From NCBI GenBank assembly GCA_022846095.1, contig AP025583.1:3683279-3747278 (forward strand): a stretch of DNA of 64,000 bases, given 5' to 3'. Both the position numbers and the translations under genes were made by a program. The DNA comes from Oscillospiraceae bacterium. GTDB lineage: Bacteria > Bacillota > Clostridia > Oscillospirales > Oscillospiraceae. The notes beneath the pieces are model-generated. The model was not told the DNA's origin, did no database searches, and saw only the letters and a program-made list of their open reading frames with translations. Below are positions 15,988 through 25,583 of this stretch, piece after piece (position 1 is the stretch's first letter; every line of letters starts with the position of its first letter).

Positions 15988-17432
15988 GCGGGAAAAGGAC
16001 GGTGCTCGCCTTCGACTTCGGCGCATCCAGCGGACGGGCAATCAAGGCTTCGCTTACAGACGGCGTCCTCACATACGGGGAGATCCACCGCTTTGAAAAC
16101 AACCCCCGGGAAAAGGACGGCTGCCTGCGCTGGGATTATGGGGCGCTTTTGGAGCAGGTCGGGGAGGGCATCCGCAGGGCGGGGGAGTTCGACAGCGTCG
16201 GCTTCGACACCTGGGGCGTGGACTTCGGGCTGCTGGACGCCGGCGGCGCGCTGCTGGGGGACCCCGTGTGCTACCGGGACGGCCGCACCGGCGGCATGGT
16301 GGAAAAGGCCGCGGCGGTCATGGGAGCAGATGCCCTCTACGCCAAGACGGGCAACCAGATCATGGGCATCAACACCCTGTTCCAGCTTCTGGCGCTGAAG
16401 GAGCGGCAGCCCGAGCTGCTGGCCCGGGCAAAGACGCTGCTGTTCATGCCGGATCTCTTTGCCTACAGCGTGAGCGGCGTGCGCGTGTGCGAGCAGAGCA
16501 TCGCCTCCACCAGCCAGCTGCTGGATCTGTCCGCGGGCCGCTTCAGCGGTGAGATCCTGCGCTCCTACGGCCTGCCTGAGTCCCTTCTGCTCCGGCCGGT
16601 GCCCAGCGGCACCGTGACGGGGGCCCTGCCCGGCGGGCAGAAGGTAATCGCCGTGGCAGGGCACGACACCCAATGCGCCGTGGCCGCCGTCCCCACCGGT
16701 CGGGAGGATGTGGCGTTCCTCTCCTGCGGCACCTGGAGCCTTCTGGGCACCGAGCTGGACCGGCCCATCCTCACCCCGGAGAGCGCCGCGCTGGGCCTGT
16801 CCAACGAGCTGGGTGCGAACGGGAAAATCAACTACTTAAAGAACATCATCGGCCTCTGGCTCATCCAGGAGAGCCGCCGGGCCTGGCGCAGGCGCGGGTC
16901 GGAGTACTCCTACTCCGACCTGGAGCGCCTGGCACTGGAGGGGCCGCCCCTGCAGTGCTTCATCGACCCCGACGCGCCCGAGTTCACCCCGCCCGGGGAC
17001 ATCCCCGGCCGGGTACAGGACTTCTGCCGCCGGACGGGGCAGCGGGCGCCCCAGACGGTGGGCGAAATCACACGCTGCATCTACGAGAGCCTGGCCCTCA
17101 AGTACCGCTTCGCGCTCAACCAGCTCCGGGAGGCCACAGGCAAGGAGTTTACGGCCCTGCACATCCTGGGCGGCGGCACGCAGGCCGCCCTCCTGTGCCA
17201 GATGAGCGCCAACAGCACCGGCCTGCCCGTGGTGGCCGGTCCCGTGGAGGCCACGGCGTTGGGCAACATCATCATCCAGCTGGTGGCGCTGGGCGCGCTG
17301 CCCGACATCGCCGCCGGGCGGGCGCTGATCGCGCGGACCGAGGCGCTTAGGCACTACGCCCCCGCGGATGCGCAGGCTTGGGACCGGGCCTATGCGCAGT
17401 ACCGGTCCCTGCTGCAGACGAACTACAAATAA
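15984..17432 (+). CDS. Rhamnulokinase/fuculokinase-type FGGY sugar kinase
   Basis: A 482-residue FGGY kinase. N-terminal ATPase motif FDFGASSGRAI, substrate region FDTWGVDFGLLD, and C-terminal HILGGGTQAALLCQM and GPVEATALGN motifs are closest to the RhaB branch. With fucI and fucU beside it, the working substrate is probably L-fuculose, and possibly L-rhamnulose, giving the 1-phosphate. It overlaps fucU by 4 nt and precedes fucI by 24 nt, so the three form one operon. RhaB-type kinases acting on both sugars are known, so the gene name is left open. Confidence 0.88.
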   Translation: MSGKRTVLAFDFGASSGRAIKASLTDGVLTYGEIHRFENNPREKDGCLRWDYGALLEQVGEGIRRAGEFDSVGFDTWGVDFGLLDAGGALLGDPVCYRDGRTGGMVEKAAAVMGADALYAKTGNQIMGINTLFQLLALKERQPELLARAKTLLFMPDLFAYSVSGVRVCEQSIASTSQLLDLSAGRFSGEILRSYGLPESLLLRPVPSGTVTGALPGGQKVIAVAGHDTQCAVAAVPTGREDVAFLSCGTWSLLGTELDRPILTPESAALGLSNELGANGKINYLKNIIGLWLIQESRRAWRRRGSEYSYSDLERLALEGPPLQCFIDPDAPEFTPPGDIPGRVQDFCRRTGQRAPQTVGEITRCIYESLALKYRFALNQLREATGKEFTALHILGGGTQAALLCQMSANSTGLPVVAGPVEATALGNIIIQLVALGALPDIAAGRALIARTEALRHYAPADAQAWDRAYAQYRSLLQTNYK

Positions 17433-17456
17433 AATGGAGAAAAGGAGTAAGGTATT

Positions 17457-19241
17457 ATGTTGTATCCAAAGATCGGAATCCGGCCCACGATCGACGGCCG
17501 CTGGGGCGGCATCCGTGAGGGCCTGGAGGAGCAGACGATGGAGATGGCCCGCAGTGCGGCCCGGCTCATCAGTGAGAACCTGAACTACCCCGACGGCACC
17601 CCGGTACAGTGCGTGGTCAGCGGCACCACCATCGGCGGCGGCGCGGAGGCGGCCGCCTGCGCGGATCAGTTCTCCACCGAAAACGTGGTGGCTACCCTGA
17701 GCGTCACCCCCTGCTGGTGCTACGGCACCGAGACCTTCGACATGGATCCAAAGACCATCAAGGCTGTCTGGGGCTTCAACGGCACCGAGCGCCCGGGCGC
17801 GGTGTACCTGGCGGCCGTCCTCGCGGCCCACGCCCAGCGCGGGCTGCCCGCCTTCTCCATCTACGGGCACGACGTGCAGGACATGGGCGACACCGCGGTG
17901 CCCGCCGACGTGTCGGAGAAAATTCTCCGCTTCGCACGCTGCGCTGTGGCCGTGGGCTGGATGCGGAACAAGGCCTACGTGAACCTGGGCGGCGTGGCCA
18001 TGGGCATCGCGGGCAGTTACTGCGACGCCTCGGTGTTCCAGCGGTATTTCGGCATCCGCGCAGAGTGGGTGGACATGACCGAGATTATCCGCCGCATCAC
18101 GCTGGGCATCTACGACCAGGATGAGTACGGCAGCGCCCTGGCCTGGGTGAAGGCCAACTGCCGGGAGGGCTTCGACTGCAACGCAGGCAAGGATCTGCCC
18201 GAGGTAATCACCAAGTCCAAGGTCGTGCCCGCGGATCAGGACTGGGCGTTTATCACCAAGATGACCATGGTCATGCGCGACATCCTCTACGGCAATCCCA
18301 AGCTGGCCGAGCTGGGCTGGCACGAGGAGGCGCTGGGCCGCAACGCGGTGGCCGGTGGCTTCCAGGGCCAGCGCATGTGGACCGACTGGCTGCCCAATGC
18401 GGACTTCAGCGAGGCGCTGCTGGCCTCCACCTTCGACTGGAACGGGCCGAAGATGCCCACGCCCTTCGCCACGGAGAACGACACCTGCAACGGCGTGGCC
18501 ATGATGCTGGGCACCCTGGTTACCCACACCGCCCCCTGCTTCCACGACGTGCGCACCTACTGGAGCCCCGAGGCCTGTGAGCGCGTGACCGGCCACAGGC
18601 CCACCGGCGTGGCGGCCAACGGCTTTATCCATCTGATTAACTCGGGCGCCACCGCCCTTGACGGATCCGGAGCGGCTACCGACGGCGAGGGCCGCAGCTG
18701 CATGAAGCCCTTCTGGGACATGGAGCAGGCCGACGTCGACGCCTGCCTCAGGGCCACCGACTGGTGCCGCGCCAACTACGAGTACTTCCGCGGCGGCGGT
18801 TTCTCCAGCCACTTCCGCTGCCGGGCGGAGATGCCCGTGACCATGCTGCGCTTCAATATCGTCGAGGGCCTGGGCCCCGTGCTCCAGCTCGCCGAGGGCT
18901 GGACGGCCAACCTGCCGGATGAAATCCACGACGTCATTGACGTGCGCACAGACCGCACGTGGCCCACCACCTGGTTCGCCCCCCGCCTCACCGGCCGCGG
19001 CGCTTTTGCCGACGTGTACAGCGTCATGGCCAACTGGGGGGCCAACCACGGCGTGACCGTGTATGGCCACGTGGGCGCGGATCTGCTCACCCTGGCCTCC
19101 ATGCTGCGCATCCCCGTGACGATGCACAACGTGCCTGACGGGCAGGTGTACCGCCCCCACGGCTGGGCCGCCTTCGGCACGGAGAACGCGGAGGCCGCCG
19201 ACTACAAGGCCTGCGCCGCCTACGGGCCGCTGTACAAGTAA
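17457..19241 (+). CDS. fucI: L-fucose isomerase FucI
   Basis: A 594-residue isomerase, full family length. Hallmarks are the N-terminal [20 protein letters not shown], the [12 protein letters not shown] loop, the [12 protein letters not shown] segment and the C-terminal [23 protein letters not shown]. It converts L-fucose to L-fuculose using Mn2+, and also acts on D-arabinose in known members. Third gene of the fucU-kinase-fucI operon with an AAAAGGAG site. A shared bidirectional terminator separates it from the convergent sensory operon. Confidence 0.96.
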   Translation: MLYPKIGIRPTIDGRWGGIREGLEEQTMEMARSAARLISENLNYPDGTPVQCVVSGTTIGGGAEAAACADQFSTENVVATLSVTPCWCYGTETFDMDPKTIKAVWGFNGTERPGAVYLAAVLAAHAQRGLPAFSIYGHDVQDMGDTAVPADVSEKILRFARCAVAVGWMRNKAYVNLGGVAMGIAGSYCDASVFQRYFGIRAEWVDMTEIIRRITLGIYDQDEYGSALAWVKANCREGFDCNAGKDLPEVITKSKVVPADQDWAFITKMTMVMRDILYGNPKLAELGWHEEALGRNAVAGGFQGQRMWTDWLPNADFSEALLASTFDWNGPKMPTPFATENDTCNGVAMMLGTLVTHTAPCFHDVRTYWSPEACERVTGHRPTGVAANGFIHLINSGATALDGSGAATDGEGRSCMKPFWDMEQADVDACLRATDWCRANYEYFRGGGFSSHFRCRAEMPVTMLRFNIVEGLGPVLQLAEGWTANLPDEIHDVIDVRTDRTWPTTWFAPRLTGRGAFADVYSVMANWGANHGVTVYGHVGADLLTLASMLRIPVTMHNVPDGQVYRPHGWAAFGTENAEAADYKACAAYGPLYK

Positions 19242-19252
19242 ACCCGCATTTA

Positions 19253-19294
19253 AAAAAGGGATCCGCTCCGCCGCGCCGGAGCGGATCCCTTTTT
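19253..19294. terminator. Bidirectional intrinsic terminator
   Basis: Perfect 17-bp arms (19253-19269 and 19278-19294) with an 8-nt loop. A-rich and T-rich ends lie on the two sides, so it works in both directions, closing fucI (plus) and the sensor operon (minus). Confidence 0.9.
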
Positions 19295-19299
19295 CCGCG

Positions 19300-20292
19300 C
19301 TACGGCGAGAGCGGGATGATGAGCTGCTGATAGCTGGCGGTGTTCAGGTTCTCCTTGCGCACGACCACGCTCTCGGTGTAGGTGACAGGCTCCACACTCT
19401 GGCGGGCGAGGGCCCGCAGGACGCCGGTAACGCTGAGGTAGCCCATGCTGAACGGGTTTTGCACCACACATGCCTGAATGGTGCCATTCTCCAGGAATTG
19501 AACCTGCTTTTCCGAGCTGTCGCACACAACGAGGCCCACCTGTCCGGCCAGGCCCAGCTCCTGCAGCGCGTTGGCCACGCCAAGGGCGCTGCTCTCGTTC
19601 AGGCCCACCATGCAACGGATCTCGGGGTGCTCGGTGAGCATTTGGATGGTGCGCTCCTTGGCCAGCTCCTCCGAGCCCTCGCAGTAGTCGAAGCCCACCA
19701 TGCGGGCCTGCGCGTCGGTGGCGGCCCCCAGCAGACCGGCCAGACGGTCGGTGGCGGTGGCGGTGCCCTCCACGTGGGACATGACGCCGAAGGGTGCCTC
19801 GGTTCCTATCTGCTCCTCCAAAAGCCCGGCCAGCTTTTGGCCGATCTCCACGTTGTCCGTCCCCACGAAGGCGGCGCGCCCGGGGCAGTCCACATCGCTG
19901 TCCACCGTGAGGAGCAGAATCCCCTCGGCCACGGCCTTCTCGCACACGGGGACGAGCTGCTCGTAGTCCGCTGCCGCCAGGATGATGGCGTCCGGCTTGC
20001 GCGCGATGGCAAACTCCACCAGCTTGATCTGGGTCTCCACGTCGCTCTCGTAGTAGGGCGCGGTGATGTTGCAGGTCACGCCAAACTCGTCCTGCGCGGC
20101 CAGCACCCCGTCCCCCACCAGCGTCCAGAAGGTGGGCGGGTGGTTGTAGGACTTGAAGATCACCTCAATGCGGTAAGGCGCGTGGTCGGGGACGGCGTCG
20201 GCCTTGCGCCGCTCGTTCCACCAGAAGAGCATAAACGTCAGAATACACAGCAGGATAGCCGCCAGCAGCACTCTGTAGTGGATTTTACTCAT
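19300..20292 (-). CDS. Membrane-anchored sugar-binding protein, sensory partner
   Basis: A 330-residue periplasmic-binding-protein-like (Peripla_BP_4/RbsB) domain behind an uncleaved N-terminal membrane anchor (residues 8-25, RVLLAAILLCILTFMLFW). It has no lipobox cysteine, unlike the transport binding protein at 26.9 kb. It overlaps the histidine kinase gene by 8 nt and is last in the regulator-kinase-binding protein operon. Family knowledge (XylFII-LytS-type three-component systems) suggests it presents sugar to the kinase rather than to the ABC transporter. Confidence 0.82.
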   Translation of the reverse strand: MSKIHYRVLLAAILLCILTFMLFWWNERRKADAVPDHAPYRIEVIFKSYNHPPTFWTLVGDGVLAAQDEFGVTCNITAPYYESDVETQIKLVEFAIARKPDAIILAAADYEQLVPVCEKAVAEGILLLTVDSDVDCPGRAAFVGTDNVEIGQKLAGLLEEQIGTEAPFGVMSHVEGTATATDRLAGLLGAATDAQARMVGFDYCEGSEELAKERTIQMLTEHPEIRCMVGLNESSALGVANALQELGLAGQVGLVVCDSSEKQVQFLENGTIQACVVQNPFSMGYLSVTGVLRALARQSVEPVTYTESVVVRKENLNTASYQQLIIPLSP

Positions 20293-22099
20293 AGTCCTCC
20301 TCCTCCCCGCAGTCCTGCGCGGGCAGGCGTATCTCCACGCAGGTCCCGCCGCCGGGCCGGCCGGAGTAGCGCAATCCGTAGGCAGGGCCGAAGCAGAGCT
20401 GGATGCGGTTGTGTACGTTCAGCACGCCGATGCCCCGCGGGCTGTCCTTATCCGTGTCGAAGATGTGGGCCAGCTGCTCCGGGGTCATGCCAACGCCGTT
20501 GTCGCGGACGGTGAGAATCAGCACATTCCCCTCCTGCCGCGCGCCGATGTGGATGATCCCGCCGGTCTCGCTGCACTTGATCCCGTGGTAGAGGGCGTTT
20601 TCCACGATGGGCTGCAGGATGAGCTTGGGGACGGGGGCGGACAGGAAGCGCTCGTCCACCTCCAGCTCGTAGGACAGGATGTCGCCATAGCGCATCTTCT
20701 GGATGGTCAGGTAGCTCTGAATGTTTTCCATCTCATTGCGCAGGGGGACGTAGTTCTCCCCCCGACTGATGCTGGTCCGGAAGAGATTGGCCAGCGCCGC
20801 CGTCATTTCGGTGACCTGCTCATTTTTGCCGCTGGCCGACATCCAGATGATGCTGTCCAGGGTGTTGTAGAGGAAGTGGGGGTTGATCTGGGCCTGGAGC
20901 GCGTTGATTTCACTTTTGCGCTTCGCTTCCTCGGTGGCCACTGCGGTGTCCATCAGGTACTTGAGCTTTGCGATCATCGCGTTGAACGCCTTGCCCAGGT
21001 GGCCAATCTCATTGTTGATGCCGGTGTCGGCCCGGATGGAGAGGTCGCCCTCCTCCACCAGGCGCATTTTGGCCTCCAGCCGCTTGAGCGGCCGCGTGAT
21101 GGAGGCGGAGATGGCCAGCGCCGTCAGCGCCGCGAATACCAGGCTTACCGCGCTGAGGGTGAAATAGAAATCGATGATACGCGTCCGGTCGCGAATCAGT
21201 TCGTTGGCGTTGACAACGCCCACCGCCGTCCAGCCGGTAAGTCCGGAGCGGTTTAGGGTGTATATCTTGTTCTCCCCTGTGCGCAGGTAGGCGCCGCCCT
21301 GCTGTAAAAGCTCGGGCAGCGGCTCCGCCTTGATGCCCGAGTAAATCAGCTGCTGCTGGGGGTGATAGATAATGTTGCCGTCGTCGTCGATGATGTAGGT
21401 GTAGCCGTTTTTGCCCATCTGCACATTTTCGCAGATGGCCTTGATGGCGTTGAAGTTGAGATCGATGACCATCACACCGGCAACCGCCCCCGTCACCGGA
21501 TCCAGCACGGCGCGGGAGATGGAGATCACCCATGTGTACTCGCCCGACACCAGGTTCTGCACGTGGGAGGGGGAGACCACGATATTCTCCTTATAGGTGA
21601 GGGGCTTCTGGTACCAGTCGGCGGCGGCGTACTCGGAGTACGGGTTGCTCTGCCGGCGCGAATCGCTGAGCACCACGTCACGGTAGGCGGATATTACCGC
21701 CACGTTGGTAATCTCGCTGCGGGTCTTGGCCACCAGGCTCAGGTGGCGCATCACGTTCCCGCGCAGCTCCCCGGCCTCCCGGGCCGCCTCCCCGGAGAGG
21801 GGCGCGCCGCCGGCGTCGTTGTACAGGGCCATCAGCGCCTGAACGTCCCCGTTTTCGCAGATGACGGAGGACATACTCTTGATGTTATCCATATAGGAGT
21901 CTACCCCCGCGTTGATCTCCGCGATCAGACTCTCCGTGTAACGGATGGAGAGGGTCTCGAAGTCCCGGATGGAGTAGACGTAGGAGATAGTGGACACCAG
22001 CAGGATCACGATGCAGATGAGCAGCACAAAGTACAGCATCATGCCGGTGGTAATGCTGTTAAAGCGCGCGGCCGGCTTTTGTTTCCTCTGCTGCGGCAT
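20285..22099 (-). CDS. YesM-type sensor histidine kinase
   Basis: A 604-residue membrane kinase: TM1 about residues 20-42, a roughly 250-residue extracytoplasmic dCache-like domain, TM2 near 305-325, a HAMP linker, a His_kinase domain with QINPHFLYNTLDSII (phospho-acceptor His), and an HATPase with DNGVGM and GIGVLNVHNRI. This architecture is the LytS/YesM group that pairs with AraC-type response regulators. It starts 3 nt after the regulator stop and overlaps the binding protein by 8 nt. The likely target is the divergent sugar ABC transporter at 24.0-28.0 kb. Confidence 0.92.
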   Translation of the reverse strand: MPQQRKQKPAARFNSITTGMMLYFVLLICIVILLVSTISYVYSIRDFETLSIRYTESLIAEINAGVDSYMDNIKSMSSVICENGDVQALMALYNDAGGAPLSGEAAREAGELRGNVMRHLSLVAKTRSEITNVAVISAYRDVVLSDSRRQSNPYSEYAAADWYQKPLTYKENIVVSPSHVQNLVSGEYTWVISISRAVLDPVTGAVAGVMVIDLNFNAIKAICENVQMGKNGYTYIIDDDGNIIYHPQQQLIYSGIKAEPLPELLQQGGAYLRTGENKIYTLNRSGLTGWTAVGVVNANELIRDRTRIIDFYFTLSAVSLVFAALTALAISASITRPLKRLEAKMRLVEEGDLSIRADTGINNEIGHLGKAFNAMIAKLKYLMDTAVATEEAKRKSEINALQAQINPHFLYNTLDSIIWMSASGKNEQVTEMTAALANLFRTSISRGENYVPLRNEMENIQSYLTIQKMRYGDILSYELEVDERFLSAPVPKLILQPIVENALYHGIKCSETGGIIHIGARQEGNVLILTVRDNGVGMTPEQLAHIFDTDKDSPRGIGVLNVHNRIQLCFGPAYGLRYSGRPGGGTCVEIRLPAQDCGEEEDYE

Positions 22100-22102
22100 G
22101 GC

Positions 22103-23701
22103 TCACTCCTTTACGTCCTTGCCCGCGCGGCTCTGCGCGCGGTAATCCCGGGGCGTCAGCCCTGTGACACGCTTAAAGGTCACGGAGAAATAGTGGGGAT
22201 CGGCAAAGCCCACCTCGGCGGCGATCTCCCCCGCGCGCTTCTCCGTGAGCGCCAGCAGCTCCTTCGCCCGCCCCAGCCGCACCTGGGTCAGGTACTCCAC
22301 GAAGGTGGTGCCCGTGCCCGCCTTGAAGATGGCGGAGAAATAGCTCACGCTGATGGAGAATACGTCCCGCATGGTGTTTAGGGAGAGGGACTCGTCGCTG
22401 TAGTGCTCCCGGATGTACGCCTCGGCCCGCCGCACGCGCAGGGTCGTGTCGTCCTCGCTGACGCGGGCGAAGCTGTCAAAGGCCAGCTCACACAGGGAGC
22501 GCAGCATGTCCAGCAGCTGCTGCAGCGTGGTGGCGGCGTAGAAATTGGTGTCGTCCCACGCCCGCTCCAAATCCGCCACATCCTCCGCGGAGAGGTACTC
22601 CCCCATGAGCTCCAGCAGATGCAGCACCGTGCGCTGGCAGGTGCGCAGGCACAACTCGTAGGGCAGGGTCTGCGCCTGCATCTGGGCGCACAGCGCCTCC
22701 ACTGCCTCCAGGGTTTTCTGGCGGCTGCCCTGTTTCACGGCGGCGGTGATGGCCCGCTCGTGGGATGCGTAGTCGAACTGCGCGGCGGGGCGCACTTCAA
22801 TCTGCGCCCCAAAAATACACGGCACCTGGCCGAAAAAGAAGCGGTAGTGCAGGGCCAGCACCGCCTGCAGGTAGCACTCGTGCAGCTCGAACGGGCTGGC
22901 CACGGACCGGCCCACACCGCAGGTAACCTTTTGACTGATCAGCTTGCAGGCCTCGTCCGCGTGCAGCGCCAGCGCCCGCGACGTGTCCATGAGCGCTTCA
23001 GGCTCCCCGCCGCTGAGCACCACGCAGTAAGTATCCTTGACGGGCACGCAGGCCACGGTGCAGGGGTACGCACCGGCCAACTCGGAGAGAATGTTGCCCA
23101 GGGCGTAGCGCGCCAGCTCCGCGTCCCGGTTCTGCACGGCGGTGACGGCGGGCGGCAGGCTGAGATCGGCCGCCAGCACCGTCCAGTAGGGCGTGCCCGG
23201 GTTGATGCGGTGGACCCGGAAATTATCCTCAATCGTCTTTCTGTCCAGCCGCGTGGTGAGCAGTTGGAGTAAAAACCGCTCCCGCGCCAGCGCGTCGAAT
23301 TCATCCGTGTGCTTAATGCGGCGGTTCTCCAGCTCCTCGCACAACCGGGCGGCCAGCAGCCGCAGGCTCTTGGGGGTGATGGGCTTGAGTATGTAGTCGT
23401 ATACCTTGAGCTTGATGCCCCTGTGGGCGTAGGTGAAGTCGTCGTAGCCCGTGAGCATGACCACCAGGGTCTGCGGGCAGTGCCGCGCCAGGTACTCCGT
23501 CAGCTCCACCCCGTCCACAAAGGGCATACAAATATCGGTGATAACGGCGTCCGGGAGATAGCCCGCCTCGATATTCTCGATGGCTTCCCGCCCGTTGGTG
23601 CACGCCACGGGGGGATGAAAGGAGAGCGAGGCCCAGTCCAGCGTATCCCGCATGGCCTTCAGGAGCGCGGGCTCGTCCTCGACCAACATGATTTTATACA
23701 T
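22103..23701 (-). CDS. YesN-type response regulator with AraC DNA-binding domain
   Basis: A 532-residue regulator. The receiver domain (1-120) has acidic pocket VEDEPAL, phospho-acceptor Asp in AVITDICMP, Thr in MLTGYDD and Lys in LKPITPK. A long linker of about 290 residues follows, then two AraC helix-turn-helices at the C-terminus (LNTMRDVFSISVSYFSAIFK and GEIAAEVGFADPHYFSVTFK). First gene of the three-gene sensory operon, transcribed away from the ABC transporter genes, a standard layout for local control. Confidence 0.93.
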   Translation of the reverse strand: MYKIMLVEDEPALLKAMRDTLDWASLSFHPPVACTNGREAIENIEAGYLPDAVITDICMPFVDGVELTEYLARHCPQTLVVMLTGYDDFTYAHRGIKLKVYDYILKPITPKSLRLLAARLCEELENRRIKHTDEFDALARERFLLQLLTTRLDRKTIEDNFRVHRINPGTPYWTVLAADLSLPPAVTAVQNRDAELARYALGNILSELAGAYPCTVACVPVKDTYCVVLSGGEPEALMDTSRALALHADEACKLISQKVTCGVGRSVASPFELHECYLQAVLALHYRFFFGQVPCIFGAQIEVRPAAQFDYASHERAITAAVKQGSRQKTLEAVEALCAQMQAQTLPYELCLRTCQRTVLHLLELMGEYLSAEDVADLERAWDDTNFYAATTLQQLLDMLRSLCELAFDSFARVSEDDTTLRVRRAEAYIREHYSDESLSLNTMRDVFSISVSYFSAIFKAGTGTTFVEYLTQVRLGRAKELLALTEKRAGEIAAEVGFADPHYFSVTFKRVTGLTPRDYRAQSRAGKDVKE

Positions 23702-24019
23702 TGTGCCACCCTCCTGTCCTGTGGGAAACGGTATACAAGGTTTGAGCGGATTTCAGTATATACCAAAGCCGGCCGGATAGCCAGTAAGAATATGGAAACA
23801 GTCGTTATTTCGCGCAGAATGCATCATAATGCAACGTATATTATAGACCGTTCATGTGGTATTCAGGTTTATGACAGTGGTATTTTTACCTTTTTCAAGA
23901 AGATATTCAATAGGCAACATGGCGGCGGGACAGTATAATAGGGACCAGAAAGCAGGGCGGGACCGCTGAGCGCCGTACATACGGGTCTGCGCGGCAACAT
24001 AAAAGGCCGAGGTGATTTT
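23702..24019. promoter_or_regulatory. Divergent control region for the sensor and ABC operons
   Basis: A 318-bp gene-free region. A consensus -10 TATAAT (23934-23939) faces the ABC transporter but has no recognisable -35, as expected for an AraC/YesN-activated promoter. A GGTATA ... TATACC inverted pair (23750-23765 region) lies near the regulator start and could be an operator. No coding frame is convincing. Confidence 0.4.
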
Positions 24020-25537
24020 GTGGACCAGAACTTTTCGTCGCAGCATCCCGTGATCCTGGAGATGAGGGGGATCGACAAGCGCTTTTCGGGTGTGCATGCG
24101 TTGAAGAATGTGCAGTTTGAGCTGCGCGCGGGGGAAATCCACGCGCTCATGGGCGAAAACGGGGCGGGCAAATCCACGCTCATGAAAATCCTGACCGGCA
24201 TTTACCCACGGGACGCGGGCGAGGTCATCCTCTTCGGCCAGCCGGTGGAGTTCCACGACATCAGCGCCTCGCAGAAGGCGGGCGTGAGCATCATCCACCA
24301 GGAACTGAACATGATGAACCACCTGACGGTAGCTCAGAATATCTTTATCGGCCGGGAGCCCATGAGGGGCGGCGTGTACATCGACGACCGGCAGATGGAG
24401 GAGGATGCCCGGGAACTGCTCGCCCGCATCGGCGTACATATCGACCCCGGCGCGAAGCTGGGCAGCCTGACGGTAGGCAAGCAGCAGATGGTGGAAATCG
24501 CCAAGGCCATCTCCCACGACTCCAGGCTTCTGGTGCTGGATGAGCCCACCGCGGCCCTGACCCAACCCGAGGTGGAGGAGCTTTTCCACATTATGAACGA
24601 TCTGCGCCGCAAGGGCATCGGCATGATCTACATCTCCCACCGCATGGACGAGATTAAGCGCATTTCCGACCGGGTGACCGTCATGCGCGACGGCGAGTAT
24701 ATCGGCACCGTGGAGACCATGGACACCACCAAGGACGACATCGTCAAGATGATGGTGGGGCGCGTGATCTACGGCGAGCAAAAGACCAGGAGCATGGTAC
24801 CCCCCGACGCCCCGGTGGTACTGGAGGTGAAGCACCTCAACAGCGGCAGCCTGCTCAGGGACGTGAGCTTCACCCTCCGCAAGGGCGAGATCCTGGGCTT
24901 CTCCGGCCTGATGGGCGCGGGGCGCACTGAGGTGGCGCGGGCCATCTACGGCGCGGACCGGTACGACAGCGGCGAGGTGTTCATCAAGGGCAAAAAGGTG
25001 TCCATCCGCGAGCCCAGCGACGCCGTGCGCCAGGGGCTGTGCTACCTGTCCGAGGACCGCAAGCGCTACGGCCTGCTGCTGATCAAGTCGGTGGCGGAAA
25101 ATTCGGTGCTGAGCTCGCTGGACGACTACATCCGCTTTGGCTGGATCGACGACAGGGCGGCCCACAAGGCGGCGGAGGGCGAAAACCAGAAGCTGCGGAC
25201 AAAGACCCCCTCCATGGATCAGCTCCTGAAAAACCTCTCGGGCGGAAACCAGCAGAAGGTGGTCGTGGCCCGCTGGCTGTTGAGGAACGCGGACATCTTT
25301 ATTTTTGACGAGCCCACCCGCGGCATCGACGTGGGCGCCAAGAGCGAGATGTACGAGCTGATGGAGAACCTGGCCCGGCAGGGCAAATCGATTATCATGA
25401 TCTCCTCTGAGCTGGCCGAGATCCAGCGCTTGAGCGACCGGATCGTCGTCATGTGCGAGGGCCGCATCACGGCCGATCTGGACATTGCCGGGGCGACCCA
25501 GGAGACCATTATGGAATACGCCACCATGCGCGAGTAA
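24020..25537 (+). CDS. Sugar ABC transporter ATP-binding protein (CUT2, RbsA/MglA type)
   Basis: A 505-residue double ATPase. Domain 1 has Walker A GENGAGKST, signature LTVGKQQMVEIAKA and Walker B LLVLDEPTAALT. Domain 2 has the degenerate GLMGAGRTE and LSGGNQQKVVVARWL with FIFDEPTRGIDVG, the CUT2 pattern. The GTG start has GAGGTG 5 nt upstream. Energises import of a mono- or disaccharide with the permease and binding protein downstream. The island context points to a deoxyhexose such as L-fucose. Confidence 0.93.
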   Translation: MDQNFSSQHPVILEMRGIDKRFSGVHALKNVQFELRAGEIHALMGENGAGKSTLMKILTGIYPRDAGEVILFGQPVEFHDISASQKAGVSIIHQELNMMNHLTVAQNIFIGREPMRGGVYIDDRQMEEDARELLARIGVHIDPGAKLGSLTVGKQQMVEIAKAISHDSRLLVLDEPTAALTQPEVEELFHIMNDLRRKGIGMIYISHRMDEIKRISDRVTVMRDGEYIGTVETMDTTKDDIVKMMVGRVIYGEQKTRSMVPPDAPVVLEVKHLNSGSLLRDVSFTLRKGEILGFSGLMGAGRTEVARAIYGADRYDSGEVFIKGKKVSIREPSDAVRQGLCYLSEDRKRYGLLLIKSVAENSVLSSLDDYIRFGWIDDRAAHKAAEGENQKLRTKTPSMDQLLKNLSGGNQQKVVVARWLLRNADIFIFDEPTRGIDVGAKSEMYELMENLARQGKSIIMISSELAEIQRLSDRIVVMCEGRITADLDIAGATQETIMEYATMRE

Positions 25538-25583
25538 CCCGCCCCGCATACCCCATGTGAAAGAGCTGGAGGAGGATACGAAT

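Noticed and set aside
17457-19241. L-arabinose isomerase rather than FucI
   Set aside because: Length of 594 residues and the N-terminal [20 protein letters not shown] pattern belong to fucose isomerase, and fucU is adjacent.
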